A stretch of DNA of 64,000 bases from Anaerobiospirillum sp. NML120449 (GTDB lineage Bacteria; Pseudomonadota; Gammaproteobacteria; Enterobacterales; Succinivibrionaceae). The stretch lies in the NCBI RefSeq assembly GCF_023051105.1, contig NZ_JALKIL010000001.1:186001-250000 (forward strand), read 5' to 3'. Shown in pieces: positions 50,340 to 58,341 of this stretch. Position numbers and translations under genes: made by a program. The notes under the pieces are model-generated. The model did no database searches. It was not told where the DNA came from and was given only the letters and a program-made list of their open reading frames with translations. Numbering within the stretch: the first letter of the stretch is position 1; every line of letters starts with the position of its first letter.

Positions 50340-50473
50340 GGCAACCTGCGGAAAAGGGCGGCCTTTTCCTTATGGTTGCCCCCTGCACATCCGTGGGACA
50401 CCAGGGCAGTCATCAACATGACTACTGCTGGTGTGTAAGACACTTTAGCTGGCTAAAGTCGCTACAAGTAGCG
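50340..50473. other. Candidate origin of transfer (oriT) with nested inverted repeats
   Basis: Between parB and mobC: GGCAACC/GGTTGCC (50340-50346, 50374-50380) encloses GGAAAAGG/CCTTTTCC. CACCAG/CTGGTG (50399-50404, 50428-50433) encloses GCAGTCAT/ATGACT. Then come CTTTAGC-TG-GCTAAAG (50443-50458) and CGCTAC-AA-GTAGCG (50460-50473). oriTs usually sit just upstream of mob genes and are rich in such repeats. The nic site is not identified. Confidence 0.55.
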
Positions 50474-50493
50474 GTCACATAAAAGGATATGAA

Positions 50494-51063
50494 ATGGGAG
50501 ACTCTAAATCTAAAGAGCGCTTACGTCTTTCAGTGCAACTTGGTGAAGGTATGCATCGGCAGTTTGTTGAATATGCGTACAGCAAAAATAAAAAACCCAA
50601 CACTCTGGCCAGAGAAATACTGACAAGGGCATTAAAGAACAATGAAGTTAAGGCAGAGCCCGCGCGTGAATCTTCCGATTCAGTAAGCCTTCATGTCAAA
50701 CTGAACAGCGAAGAGGTAAGGGCCTTAGACTTTGTGGCTATGCATTACAACGTATCAAGGCCAAAGGCAGTACTTATCATAATCAGGGGAATGTTGATGG
50801 ATATGCCGACATTCACCGGCGAAGATAGAGATGTTCTTTCAAGGTCCAATGTGGAGCTTAAGGCTATAGGTACCAACCTTAACCAGCTGGTAAAAGAGTT
50901 GAACTCTTTCCGAAAGCATCGCCTGCTTATAAACGAACATAACCTTAAAGAGGAAGTAGCTTATTTTAAAAAGCTAACGCATAACAGGTCTCTGGAGAAG
51001 TACATTAAGGAGCATGTAGAGGTCGTCAGACAGATGATTAAAAAAGCGGCTCGGAGGTTCTGA
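50494..51063 (+). CDS. MobC-like relaxosome accessory protein with two ribbon-helix-helix segments
   Basis: The product has 189 residues. Two segments look like RHH DNA-binding units: RLRLSVQLGEGMHRQFVEYA (~10-50) and SVSLHVKLNSEEVRALDFVA (~66-105). Residues ~117-135 carry the MobC hallmark NVELKAIGTNLNQLVKELN. The basic C-terminus ends KKAARRF. It would bind oriT and help the relaxase (family knowledge). AAAAGGATATGAA precedes the ATG. It is 2 bp before the relaxase start, so translation is probably coupled. Four inverted repeats lie immediately upstream. Confidence 0.8.
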   Translation: MGDSKSKERLRLSVQLGEGMHRQFVEYAYSKNKKPNTLAREILTRALKNNEVKAEPARESSDSVSLHVKLNSEEVRALDFVAMHYNVSRPKAVLIIIRGMLMDMPTFTGEDRDVLSRSNVELKAIGTNLNQLVKELNSFRKHRLLINEHNLKEEVAYFKKLTHNRSLEKYIKEHVEVVRQMIKKAARRF

Positions 51064-51065
51064 GT

Positions 51066-52403
51066 ATGGATGTTGATAAAAATACGGCTATAAAAATAGC
51101 CCGGGAACATCGCGAGTATGTCAGAAGATTCAGAGAGGCTGAAAAGCTGATTAGCAGAGTACTTCCATATCCGGATGAGCCAGATATTTTTAAACCAATA
51201 AAAAGGGTCAAGCTAAGGAAGCAGGCGGGGGGAGGTGGTAGTTTCACATATCTCACCAGGGGCTCGGGATGGCGTTCAGGATGGGGGTACAGCTCGTCTA
51301 AATCTGCAAGCACCTCTGCCAGATCAGTCTCAGAAAAAAGGCGTAGCCGCACAGTAAATTCAAACTATCGTAAATCCCATATATATAAGAAAGGCACTGG
51401 GATTTCAGCAGTACAAAAGGCAAAAGGCATTGTCAACAGCTACAAGGAAGCTGTTATCAAGATAGACAGAGCTTCTAAAGGCATAAAAACTGCCAGTCAT
51501 CTACATAAGGCCGCCAGCTACATTATTCGCAATGGAAAAGTGCTTCCTGAAGGTCCAGATGGTTCAACTCTATCAAAAGAGCGTTTATACGACCTTATAG
51601 ACGAGTGGGCTAATGATATGGCTATAGCAGAGAGTAAGGACTCTATTGAGTACGATAATAACGCTCCAGCTGCAGCTCGCCGTTTTATCTTATCAGCGCC
51701 TCCGGGGACGAATCACGATGCTATGATGAGGACGGCACGACAATTTGGGCGGGAGTTCTTCGGGGAGAATGGTTTTGATTACGTATATGTTATGCATGCT
51801 AAGACTGAAGATACTCCTAATGAACCTGACCATCCACATGTCCATTTTCTTATCAAATCTGTTAACAATCAGGCGCAGAGACTTAACATTAGAAAAAAAG
51901 ACCTGAAATTTATGAGAGAGCGTTTTGCGGCATTAGCAATGCTTAACGGCATATCAATGAATGCAACGGACCGCGCTGTAAGAGGTGTAGCGAGGTCAAA
52001 TACTTCTATTGAAAAACACTATATAAACTTAAAGGCCAAAACAGTAAAAGAGGAGCCTGTGTGGACAAATGGTCAACTTGCTGCGAGAGCAAGGATTAAA
52101 CAATCAGCAGACTCTGCAACCAGAGAGATGATTGAAATAGACGACCCCTCCATAAACAGCCTGGCTAAAGGGCTCCAAGAGCATTTCTCTACATTCTCGA
52201 ACGAACTCCCGGACGAGATAAGTACAGGAGAATTTTATAAAAGCTTTATTGCAATGAAAAAGAAAGCAGCAAAGGAGAGCAAAAACATGAGGGAAAATAC
52301 AGAGATTAGAAATAAAGAAAGTGCTCAATCTCAGGCTCAAAAATGGGCAATCGAGCGTCGAAAGAAAGAATTATCCCGCAGGGAAAAAGAAAGGCTGAGA
52401 TAA
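51066..52403 (+). CDS. Relaxase, MobP/VirD2-like
   Basis: It nicks oriT and pilots the transferred strand. The product has 445 residues. A Ser/Arg-rich N-terminal ~110 residues precede HLHKAASYIIRNGK (145-158), which matches the HLRYIQRDG motif of this relaxase class, making Tyr152 the candidate nucleophile. FILSAPPGTN (208-217) is the second class motif. YVYVMHAKTED and HPHVHFLIK (256-264) supply the metal-binding histidines (His244, His258, His260 region). The C-terminal third is basic and coiled-coil-like (residues ~390-445, KKKAAKESKNMRENTEIRNK). GGAGGTTCTGAGT precedes the ATG. It is coupled to the MobC-like gene. The nucleophile assignment is by motif likeness only. Confidence 0.85.
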   Translation: MDVDKNTAIKIAREHREYVRRFREAEKLISRVLPYPDEPDIFKPIKRVKLRKQAGGGGSFTYLTRGSGWRSGWGYSSSKSASTSARSVSEKRRSRTVNSNYRKSHIYKKGTGISAVQKAKGIVNSYKEAVIKIDRASKGIKTASHLHKAASYIIRNGKVLPEGPDGSTLSKERLYDLIDEWANDMAIAESKDSIEYDNNAPAAARRFILSAPPGTNHDAMMRTARQFGREFFGENGFDYVYVMHAKTEDTPNEPDHPHVHFLIKSVNNQAQRLNIRKKDLKFMRERFAALAMLNGISMNATDRAVRGVARSNTSIEKHYINLKAKTVKEEPVWTNGQLAARARIKQSADSATREMIEIDDPSINSLAKGLQEHFSTFSNELPDEISTGEFYKSFIAMKKKAAKESKNMRENTEIRNKESAQSQAQKWAIERRKKELSRREKERLR

Positions 52404-52507
52404 GCGTTCTCCCCTGATCATGGCATGACAGCCGTACCAGCCCACAAAGTAATTCTTTTCCCGCCAGCTTAAAGCTACGACTGCTGCGGGAACCCTCCTG
52501 TCAGCAC

Positions 52508-52711
52508 CAGCAGCACCATCCACCTTATACTTTTAGACAGGCAAGCTTAGTCAACAGCAGCCTTAAATTAATGAAGGCTCATCTTAGGGCCAACGGGTAA
52601 GAGGTGTACTGTAACTGACCAGCTTCGTGTCTTCCCGTGTCAGGATGTCAGTTCCACCAGAAAAAGAAAGCCCTGTACTCGGTTAAGAGCACAGGGCTTT
52701 CTTGTAGCGGC
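52508..52711. repeat. 204-bp direct repeat, copy 1
   Basis: It shares about 85% identity by eye with 52972-53175. It includes GTAACTGACCAGCTTCGTGT and CTCGGTTAAGAGCACAG and ends CTTGTAGCGGC. This copy keeps a perfect terminator at its right end. Confidence 0.85.
52664..52703. terminator. Bidirectional terminator after the relaxase gene
   Basis: AAGAAAGCCCTGT pairs perfectly with ACAGGGCTTTCTT around a 14-nt loop. Confidence 0.75.
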
Positions 52712-52905
52712 CATTTCTTGCCGGGCCAAGGTAGAGTTCTTTATGTTCTGAACTCTGGATAGCGCGAGCGATTATCTCCATCAGTACAGCGTAATAATTC
52801 TGGGTATCATTTTATTGCTCATATTAACCCCCTGGGATATAATAATGGGACAAGGGCATTGCCCTATTATTTTTGTTATGTGGCAGGCTAGGGCCTGCAG
52901 TTGAA

Positions 52906-52942
52906 ACCCTACTTGAGGTTACACTCAGTAGGGTATTTTTTT
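52906..52942 (+). terminator. Rho-independent terminator
   Basis: ACCCTACT / AGTAGGGT with extended pairing (TGAG/CTC) is followed by ATTTTTTT. Confidence 0.75.
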
Positions 52943-52971
52943 ATGCCTATAATATCAACTTAATAAATCTG

Positions 52972-53175
52972 CAGCAGCACACCCTCCTTATGCTTTTAGC
53001 CAGGCAAGCTTAATCAACAGTAGCCTTAACTTAACGAAGGGCTCCTCTTAGGGCCAACGGGAAAGAGGTGTATTGTAACTGACCAGCTTCGTGTCTTACC
53101 AGTGTCAGGATGCCAGTTCCACCAGAAAAATAAAGCCCTGCACTCGGTTAAGAGCACAGAGCTTCCTTGTAGCGG
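52972..53175. repeat. 204-bp direct repeat, copy 2
   Basis: Same length as copy 1. The hairpin is degraded here (AAGCCCTG against CAGAGCTT). It ends 13 bp before the stop codon of the minus-strand winged-helix gene. Confidence 0.85.
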
Positions 53176-53188
53176 CAGCGGGCAGGCC

Positions 53189-53794
53189 TTAGAACGGTAT
53201 GTCTTTTTCGTCAAATGACAGACTGGCCTTAGGTGTAGAAGTGTCCTTACTTATATTATTATCGATCAGGTTATCCATCCAATCCAGCCATGTAGCGTGA
53301 GCATCAGTAAGTGGCTTCGTTGGTTCATTATTTTCATTACTTACATTATTAGCTGGCTGTGTTTCCAGCTCTTTAAATTGATCCTCAGGAAGTACGTCCC
53401 GCTCAGGATTATAATTGCTTTTCAGAGCCTCAAGAGCCCTATGTCTGTTGAAGAGATTGCCTTTGTAATAGTACTGAGGGTTGACGGTGAGCTTCTTGCC
53501 ATCCTTTATCACCACACCGTGCTTGATAAGCCTTTTAAGGGATTTAGAGAGTTTTGGCTGTTTAATACCAACTAATTCAGCGAGCTGCTGCTTAGTCATT
53601 TGAGGGACTTCGTTGCCGTAGTCCATGATATTGGTAAGCTTTGTTAACACACAGATATCAGTCTTTGTGATATCAGGAGTCTCAAGTAAGGCATCTAAAG
53701 AATCATAAAAAACATAACAGAATGACTCATAAGGTTGTAAGTTGTTTTTGAACATGTTGCTGTAGTCCATAATCTGAGTAATAGTGTCTACCAC
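53189..53794 (-). CDS. Winged-helix replication-type protein with SSB-like C-terminal tip
   Basis: The product has 201 residues from GTG 53794; ATG 53770 is the alternative, and neither has a good ribosome site. Residues ~65-115 form a winged helix (MTKQQLAELVGIKQPKLSKS, LIKHGVVIKDGKKLTVNPQYYYKG), which resembles the RepL-type plasmid replication proteins. A polar linker follows. The last residues, FDEKDIPF, copy the acidic DIPF tip of bacterial single-stranded DNA-binding protein. The N-terminal DITKTD..NIMDY segment is a duplicate of sequence found again around the start. The protein heads a minus-strand group with ArdC-like and DnaB-like genes. A role in replication initiation or helicase recruitment is inference. 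Confidence 0.65.
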   Translation of the reverse strand: MVDTITQIMDYSNMFKNNLQPYESFCYVFYDSLDALLETPDITKTDICVLTKLTNIMDYGNEVPQMTKQQLAELVGIKQPKLSKSLKRLIKHGVVIKDGKKLTVNPQYYYKGNLFNRHRALEALKSNYNPERDVLPEDQFKELETQPANNVSNENNEPTKPLTDAHATWLDWMDNLIDNNISKDTSTPKASLSFDEKDIPF

Positions 53795-53818
53795 AAAGAA
53801 ATCAGTCTTTGTGATATC
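53657..53818. repeat. 18-bp direct repeat flanking the 5' end of the winged-helix gene
   Basis: ATCAGTCTTTGTGATATC occurs at 53657-53674 (inside the gene) and at 53801-53818 (just upstream of the start). The similarity continues at protein level (DITKTD...IMDY in both), so it is part of an older ~60-bp duplication. Confidence 0.8.
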
Positions 53819-53877
53819 CGAGGTGGGCTAAAATAATTGTTAATGTGTTATAATAAAGCCACTATATTTCATAGAAT

Positions 53878-53906
53878 AAAAAGGTCCCACGGGAGGGGCC
53901 TTTTTT
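53878..53906. terminator. Short bidirectional terminator
   Basis: AAAAAGG-T-CCC / GGG-G-CCTTTTTT flanks a small loop. It sits in the gap between the ArdC-like gene and the winged-helix gene. Confidence 0.65.
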
Positions 53907-53942
53907 ATTGGCTTTTTATGGAAAGGTATTTATTAGGATTTT

Positions 53943-53977
53943 AAAAAAGCCCTGGCTAATTGAGTCAGGGCTTTTTT
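53943..53977. terminator. Bidirectional terminator after the ArdC-like gene
   Basis: AAAAAAGCCCTG pairs perfectly with CAGGGCTTTTTT around 11 nt. It lies 34 bp past the stop of the minus-strand ArdC-like gene. Confidence 0.85.
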
Positions 53978-54011
53978 ATTTATTAATGAGAAACCAAGGT
54001 AAATACAGAAA

Positions 54012-54974
54012 CTATCTTGTCAATTCCTTAGGCTTTGCACGAGTGCGTGTTGATTTATCTGGTGCGGTATTTTCAGGAGCAGTTGCTCTCTCTTGCTTCT
54101 CTTTTGCATTAGAGCCTAAAGTACGTTCTTCCTTTTGAACCAAATCAGAAGCTCTTGCAAGAGTCTCGCTTTTGATCCCCGCAGTTGCGGCATCCTCCCT
54201 GTTTGGTACTCGCTCTTCCTTAACTTTATCTTTAATAGGCTCGTGCTTAACATCTTTAACTGGGTCGAACTGCATTTGATACTTAAACTCTTTAAATGCA
54301 TCATTGCTGATAAACACAGCCTCCCTTTGTCCCTCAGGAGTCTTCAGGAGATCGAGCCATTCTTTAGCAAATTGCTTATTTGCCTCAGAAATCTTACCTA
54401 TAGAGGAGTCACCAATGCGTGACATGGTCATCTGATCGCCAATCTCTTTGATTAAAGCAACTCGAGACTCATGACTAAGCTTAGAATATTCATTCTTCGC
54501 GAACTCTCTTGGATTTGAGGCCTCATGGTCGGCCTTTGCAGAAGCGAACTGGCTTTGCCTGTCTGCGAAGGGCATATCATTCTTTTCAATTGGAGGAAGA
54601 TTCAGGCCTTTAAACTGATTGGCATTAAAGACATTAAAATACTTGAATGTCAGTCTGCTCGATCCATCTCTATCCAGAATAAGCAGCTTTGTTGCTTTTT
54701 CTCCTTTCATTACAGTGCCACCAAGCTCTTTACCCTCATTGAAGGTAAGCCAGCGAGGATCATCATAACCTTTCTCTCCGGACACCATTTTCAACATAAC
54801 ATTGTTACTTCCACCATAGGGGTAACCAGTTTTTGGGTTAAATGGCTCTTCCATACTGTTTTTGGAGAATGGCAGGTTATCGTTTTCGATAGCGTAACTG
54901 AGTTTTTTTGCAAACTCCGCAATAGCTTCCTGAGTTTTGTTTTCCTGAGTTGTTTCTAAATTAGTATCGCTCAT
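54012..54974 (-). CDS. ArdC N-domain (ssDNA-binding) protein without a protease domain
   Basis: The product has 320 residues from ATG 54974, which follows CAGGAGA; an in-frame ATG at 55001 is less likely. Residues ~45-130 match the ArdC N-terminal domain: NPKTGYPYGGSNNVML, PRWLTFNEGKELGGTVMKGEKATKLL and FKYFNVFNANQFKGLNLP. Full ArdC antirestriction proteins continue into a zinc-peptidase domain with HExxH; none is present here. Instead there is a basic, charged tail ending RTRAKPKELTR. It could coat single-stranded DNA entering by conjugation or during replication (inference). It lies between the winged-helix and helicase genes. Confidence 0.75.
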   Translation of the reverse strand: MSDTNLETTQENKTQEAIAEFAKKLSYAIENDNLPFSKNSMEEPFNPKTGYPYGGSNNVMLKMVSGEKGYDDPRWLTFNEGKELGGTVMKGEKATKLLILDRDGSSRLTFKYFNVFNANQFKGLNLPPIEKNDMPFADRQSQFASAKADHEASNPREFAKNEYSKLSHESRVALIKEIGDQMTMSRIGDSSIGKISEANKQFAKEWLDLLKTPEGQREAVFISNDAFKEFKYQMQFDPVKDVKHEPIKDKVKEERVPNREDAATAGIKSETLARASDLVQKEERTLGSNAKEKQERATAPENTAPDKSTRTRAKPKELTR

Positions 54975-54991
54975 ACTTAGTTTCTCCTGAG

Positions 54992-55258
54992 TTAAGAGCA
55001 AATATTGTCAACTGCATAGGCAATTTCCTGAGCTCTCTGATTAAGCTCCCAGTCGGCAAGACACTCCTCCTTGTACTGATCAGGATAGATATCGAAATCG
55101 GAGAAGAGCTTTTCATACTGCTCGCCTTCAACCTTTACTCCCACAAATGCTTCTTCATCCTTATCCATCCTCAATCTTGCACTTTCAGCAAGAATCATGA
55201 TGCTTGTCTGCTGGATTACAGCTTCCTGCATAGGGGTGTATTCTCTTTTAATTGGCAT
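54992..55258 (-). CDS. Small acidic protein of unknown function
   Basis: The product has 88 residues (MPIKREYTPMQEAVIQQTSI...). It is acidic and helical in character, with no recognised domain. GAGG lies 6 bp before the ATG. It ends 17 bp before the ArdC-like start and begins 75 bp after the helicase stop, so it belongs to the same minus-strand operon. Confidence 0.6.
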   Translation of the reverse strand: MPIKREYTPMQEAVIQQTSIMILAESARLRMDKDEEAFVGVKVEGEQYEKLFSDFDIYPDQYKEECLADWELNQRAQEIAYAVDNICS

Positions 55259-55333
55259 GTGTACCTCACTAATGACTAGATTAAAAAACGCAGCCTAAAT
55301 GGTTCTGTCAGGCTGCACAACGTGTTAAAAGTG

Positions 55334-56746
55334 TCAGCTATTATCCACAAACTGATAGTACTGACCGACATATCCGAGTATAAGTGTTGCTCCTGCAGGT
55401 CCAGATCTATTTTTCTCTACAATTACCTGAACCTGATTAGAGTCATTGCTCTCTTTATGCAATAAAAGCATAACATCTGAGGCTCTGTGAATACCTGTAG
55501 AGCCAGCTATATTTTGTGCTGTTGGTGTGGTATTACGCCTGTCGACTGACAAGCCAACCTGAGAAAGAATAAGAATTGGAACATCATATTCTCTCGCAAT
55601 ATTCTTTAATGCATAGCAGACATCATTATAGATTTTAGGGAGATTCTCAAAATCATTCGGTTCTGATGTCATTCTCATTAACTGTACATAATCAATTATT
55701 ACCAGAGATGGGGGGGCTCCAGTAGTAGAAATTGAGTTGCGGACATACCTCCTTATATCATTAGGCGTGGTTATGGCCTTTTTAGGAGTTATGACATTGA
55801 GAAGACTATAGTTTTCAGAAGAGTCAGAGGCATTCTCAGGCTTACGTTCGTATGACTTAATTCTTTGAATTGCCTTAGCCCAATTAGAGGAAGACACAGA
55901 TGACATGTCTCTTCGCTGTATAAGCCGGTAATCAATCTGACCAACAGAGCTGATTAGACGATAGAACACCTCGTCCATGCTTAACTCAAGGCTGACAAAA
56001 AGGACCTCGCCTTTATTTTCAGGTTTGGCCATATTGTGATCAGCAATGTTTAATGCAAAGGCAGTCTTTCCAACACCTGGTCTGGCAGCCAGAGTGTTGA
56101 GTGTCCCTGGTACAAAAGCAATGTAGTCATCAAGCTTTTTGAAACCTGTAGGAATCAGCCTTGGAGCTTCTACCTCCTGTAGTCTTCTAAGAGAGTCTAC
56201 CAGCTCAATTACACCACCTGATTCAAGTGGGGTTTCAGAATTGCTTGTTTTGATAGCCTCCAACCTGTCTTCAGTCTGCTGAATAACTTCATCTAGATTG
56301 CGTCCATTAAGTTCAATAGTATCGTGTCGGAGTGATTCTGAAGATTGGATTAGGTTTCGTCTTAAAGATAGCTTTTTAATGCTTTTAGCAATCTCAATTA
56401 CAGCAGATTCAGGAAAAATTTGACATATCAGGATAGATGAAAGAAATGAATTGTTAGAAAACAACTTTGCTGGGTGTTTTTCTGTAATAAACATTTGGAA
56501 CGTCGTCGTGTTAAGTTGTTCTACCCCCGTAGACTCTGCAAAGTTATTTATCTCCTCAAAAAATAAACCTGCCTTTTCTCCAGCAAAGTCATCTTTATTT
56601 AGATTCAACTTTAAATAGTCGGCGTTATTAAGTAACGAAGGTGAGTTAAGAACATTGCAGAGAAACGTTTTCTCTGCCTCTATATTTACAAGAGTGGCAG
56701 ATACGTTGACATTAGCGGAATTCTGCTTGTTGTGAAATAGAAACAT
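55334..56746 (-). CDS. DnaB-family replicative helicase, element-borne
   Basis: A hexameric RecA-fold helicase of 470 residues, typical of DnaB. The N-terminal domain (~18-130) begins VNIEAEKTFLCNVLNSPSLL. The RecA-like domain has Walker A ARPGVGKTAF (Lys227), VSLELSMDE (251-259), and Walker B LVIIDYVQLM (Asp352). DVPILILSQVGLSVDRR and STGIHRASDVMLLLHKES are further DnaB motifs; the last holds the usual glutamine-arginine region in altered form. It is probably loaded at the element's own origin or used in place of host DnaB. The ATG is weakly supported by GAGATATAGCC. It is the first gene of the minus-strand group and divergent from the virB operon. Confidence 0.88.
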   Translation of the reverse strand: MFLFHNKQNSANVNVSATLVNIEAEKTFLCNVLNSPSLLNNADYLKLNLNKDDFAGEKAGLFFEEINNFAESTGVEQLNTTTFQMFITEKHPAKLFSNNSFLSSILICQIFPESAVIEIAKSIKKLSLRRNLIQSSESLRHDTIELNGRNLDEVIQQTEDRLEAIKTSNSETPLESGGVIELVDSLRRLQEVEAPRLIPTGFKKLDDYIAFVPGTLNTLAARPGVGKTAFALNIADHNMAKPENKGEVLFVSLELSMDEVFYRLISSVGQIDYRLIQRRDMSSVSSSNWAKAIQRIKSYERKPENASDSSENYSLLNVITPKKAITTPNDIRRYVRNSISTTGAPPSLVIIDYVQLMRMTSEPNDFENLPKIYNDVCYALKNIAREYDVPILILSQVGLSVDRRNTTPTAQNIAGSTGIHRASDVMLLLHKESNDSNQVQVIVEKNRSGPAGATLILGYVGQYYQFVDNS

Positions 56747-57183
56747 GGCTATATCTCATAGAAACTATGGTTAATGATCGGATGAATCAAAGTGGTGGAC
56801 GGGGCTACTTTGGATTCATGTTGATGGCGTGGGCATCTGTGGAATTGCACTTGTGGCGAGGCCGCATCATGAACAGCTCGCGTAAGCTGCATAAGTGCTG
56901 CTCGCTAATCAGTGATTGGCAGACGGGAAAGAGCGTAAGGTTAACTGCTGGGCTGCAGTAGAAGAGGTTCTTAAAGGTGGGGGGAACTTCGATCGGGCAG
57001 TCATATTTCATAGATTAGACCTGTGAGGACATAGGGCCTGCGAAAAGCGATACGTATCTGTTGCGTAAGGCTTTAGTAATTTATACGTATAAAACGGGAA
57101 CCAAATTGGTAGCGACAGCATAAGTTGACTATTCGTGATTCTTGATCAAAGCACTCTGCTGCGGCAGGCTGTATCCATTATTT
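56747..57183. other. Divergent control region between helicase and virB1
   Basis: No gene is seen. It holds two TACGTA-centred palindromes near 57049-57093. Confidence 0.55.
57049..57093. promoter_or_regulatory. Paired TACGTA palindromes upstream of the virB operon
   Basis: GATACGTATC (57049-57058) and TTTATACGTATAAA (57080-57093) have centres 33 bp apart, three helical turns. Their position suggests operators of a transfer regulator. Confidence 0.45.
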
Positions 57184-57876
57184 ATGCATAAACCTTTGAT
57201 GCGAATTGGATTTTCTAAATGTGAACCGGCTCAGAGCTCTTGCTCCCATAAGTCACTGCGCCGCATATTTATAGGGTTTATGCTTCTGATTGTGTGGGTA
57301 CTAATCTCAGATACAAATGCTAGAGAGATTGGACGAAGTGAATTTGAGCAGCTTGCCAGCAAGTGTGCACCAGAGATAGCGCCCGACACTATGGCATCTG
57401 TCATTGAAATTGAGAGCGGTTTTAGACCATATGCCATTGCTGTAGTAAATGGTCCGTCTTTTTACCCGGAAACATATGAAGAGGCCCTGTTAAAGATCAA
57501 CGAGATTGCAACGCAGAATGTATCTTTCTCCGTTGGCCTTGGGCAGATCAATAACAGGAACTTTGAAAGGATGGGAGTAACACCTGAGCAGATGCTTGAC
57601 CCGTGCTTCAACATTAAAGCCTCTGCTCAAGTGCTGGGGGAATGCTACAGACGTGCGATAAAAGAGCATGACAGTCAGTCAGACAGTCTGAAAGCAGCTC
57701 TTTCCTGTTATTACTCAGGAAATTTCATAACAGGGATTAAAGAAGGGTATGTGGATAAGGTGGTTAGAAAAGGAAAGGAGAGAGTACCTTCGATCAAAAT
57801 AATTCAAGATTTTAATGATAAGCCACAGAGGCCTCTGCTGGAGCAAGCCAGCCAGCCCTCTGGTTTGATTTTGTAG
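57184..57876 (+). CDS. virB1: VirB1-like lytic transglycosylase
   Basis: A periplasmic muramidase that opens peptidoglycan for the secretion channel. The product has 230 residues from ATG 57184 (TTG 57144, ATG 57199 or ATG 57280 are alternatives). A basic then hydrophobic leader, RRIFIGFMLLIVWVLISDTNA, is the signal peptide or anchor region. The SLT domain follows, with catalytic Glu77 in VIEIESGFRP, then SVGLGQINNRNF and CYYSGNF. It is the first gene of the VirB run, as is normal. Confidence 0.85.
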   Translation: MHKPLMRIGFSKCEPAQSSCSHKSLRRIFIGFMLLIVWVLISDTNAREIGRSEFEQLASKCAPEIAPDTMASVIEIESGFRPYAIAVVNGPSFYPETYEEALLKINEIATQNVSFSVGLGQINNRNFERMGVTPEQMLDPCFNIKASAQVLGECYRRAIKEHDSQSDSLKAALSCYYSGNFITGIKEGYVDKVVRKGKERVPSIKIIQDFNDKPQRPLLEQASQPSGLIL

Positions 57877-58049
57877 AATTTTTTATACGCAAAACCTGCA
57901 TATACATAAGTGTTCGTTGTATGAGAAACTCACATATAGTTGTAGTTCTCCGCATAAATCATAGTGTTCAGGTAGTACGTCTAAGATATTCAATCATTAC
58001 AGACAACATACGCAAATACGAATCGAACTCATTTTTCAGGAGATTTGAG

Positions 58050-58340
58050 ATGATACGCAATTTATACGCAAAAAATTCACTTTTAGTTATTGGTGCATTA
58101 CTGTCCTCACCGGCTGCTTTTGCTGCTTCCGGAGGAAGCGGCGCTAATGTAGAAAGCATGTTTCAGCAAATTCTTGACATTCTTCAGGGTGTATCGGTTG
58201 TCGTAGTTACTGTAGCCGTAATCTGGGCTGGCTATAAGACCTTATTCAAGGGTGCAGGCCTTATGGAGGTTGCCGGTCCATTAATGGGTGCAATCCTCAT
58301 TGGCGCAGCTCCTTGGCTGGCTCAAATTCTTGTAGGGTAA
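58050..58340 (+). CDS. virB2: VirB2-like pilin
   Basis: The product has 96 residues. The signal sequence ends LSSPAAFA|ASGG. Two hydrophobic helices follow (QGVSVVVVTVAVIWAGYKTL and GPLMGAILIGAAPWLAQILV) with the short FKGAGLMEVA loop typical of VirB2. CAGGAG lies 8 bp before the ATG at 58050. It ends 1 bp before virB3. Confidence 0.9.
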   Translation: MIRNLYAKNSLLVIGALLSSPAAFAASGGSGANVESMFQQILDILQGVSVVVVTVAVIWAGYKTLFKGAGLMEVAGPLMGAILIGAAPWLAQILVG

Positions 58341-58341
58341 T

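Larger units (their letters stand above)
52404..53188. other. Spacer between convergent relaxase and winged-helix genes
   Basis: It holds two ~204-bp direct repeats and two terminators. No gene is seen. Confidence 0.6.

Noticed and set aside
50443-50458. KorB operator (TTTAGCSGCTAAA)
   Set aside because: The spacer between the half sites is 2 bp (TG) rather than 1, so it does not match the known operator. It is kept only as an inverted repeat.
57142-57183. Upstream TTG-type start for virB1
   Set aside because: It adds a Cys-rich stretch before the basic/hydrophobic leader, and ATG 57184 is a better start.
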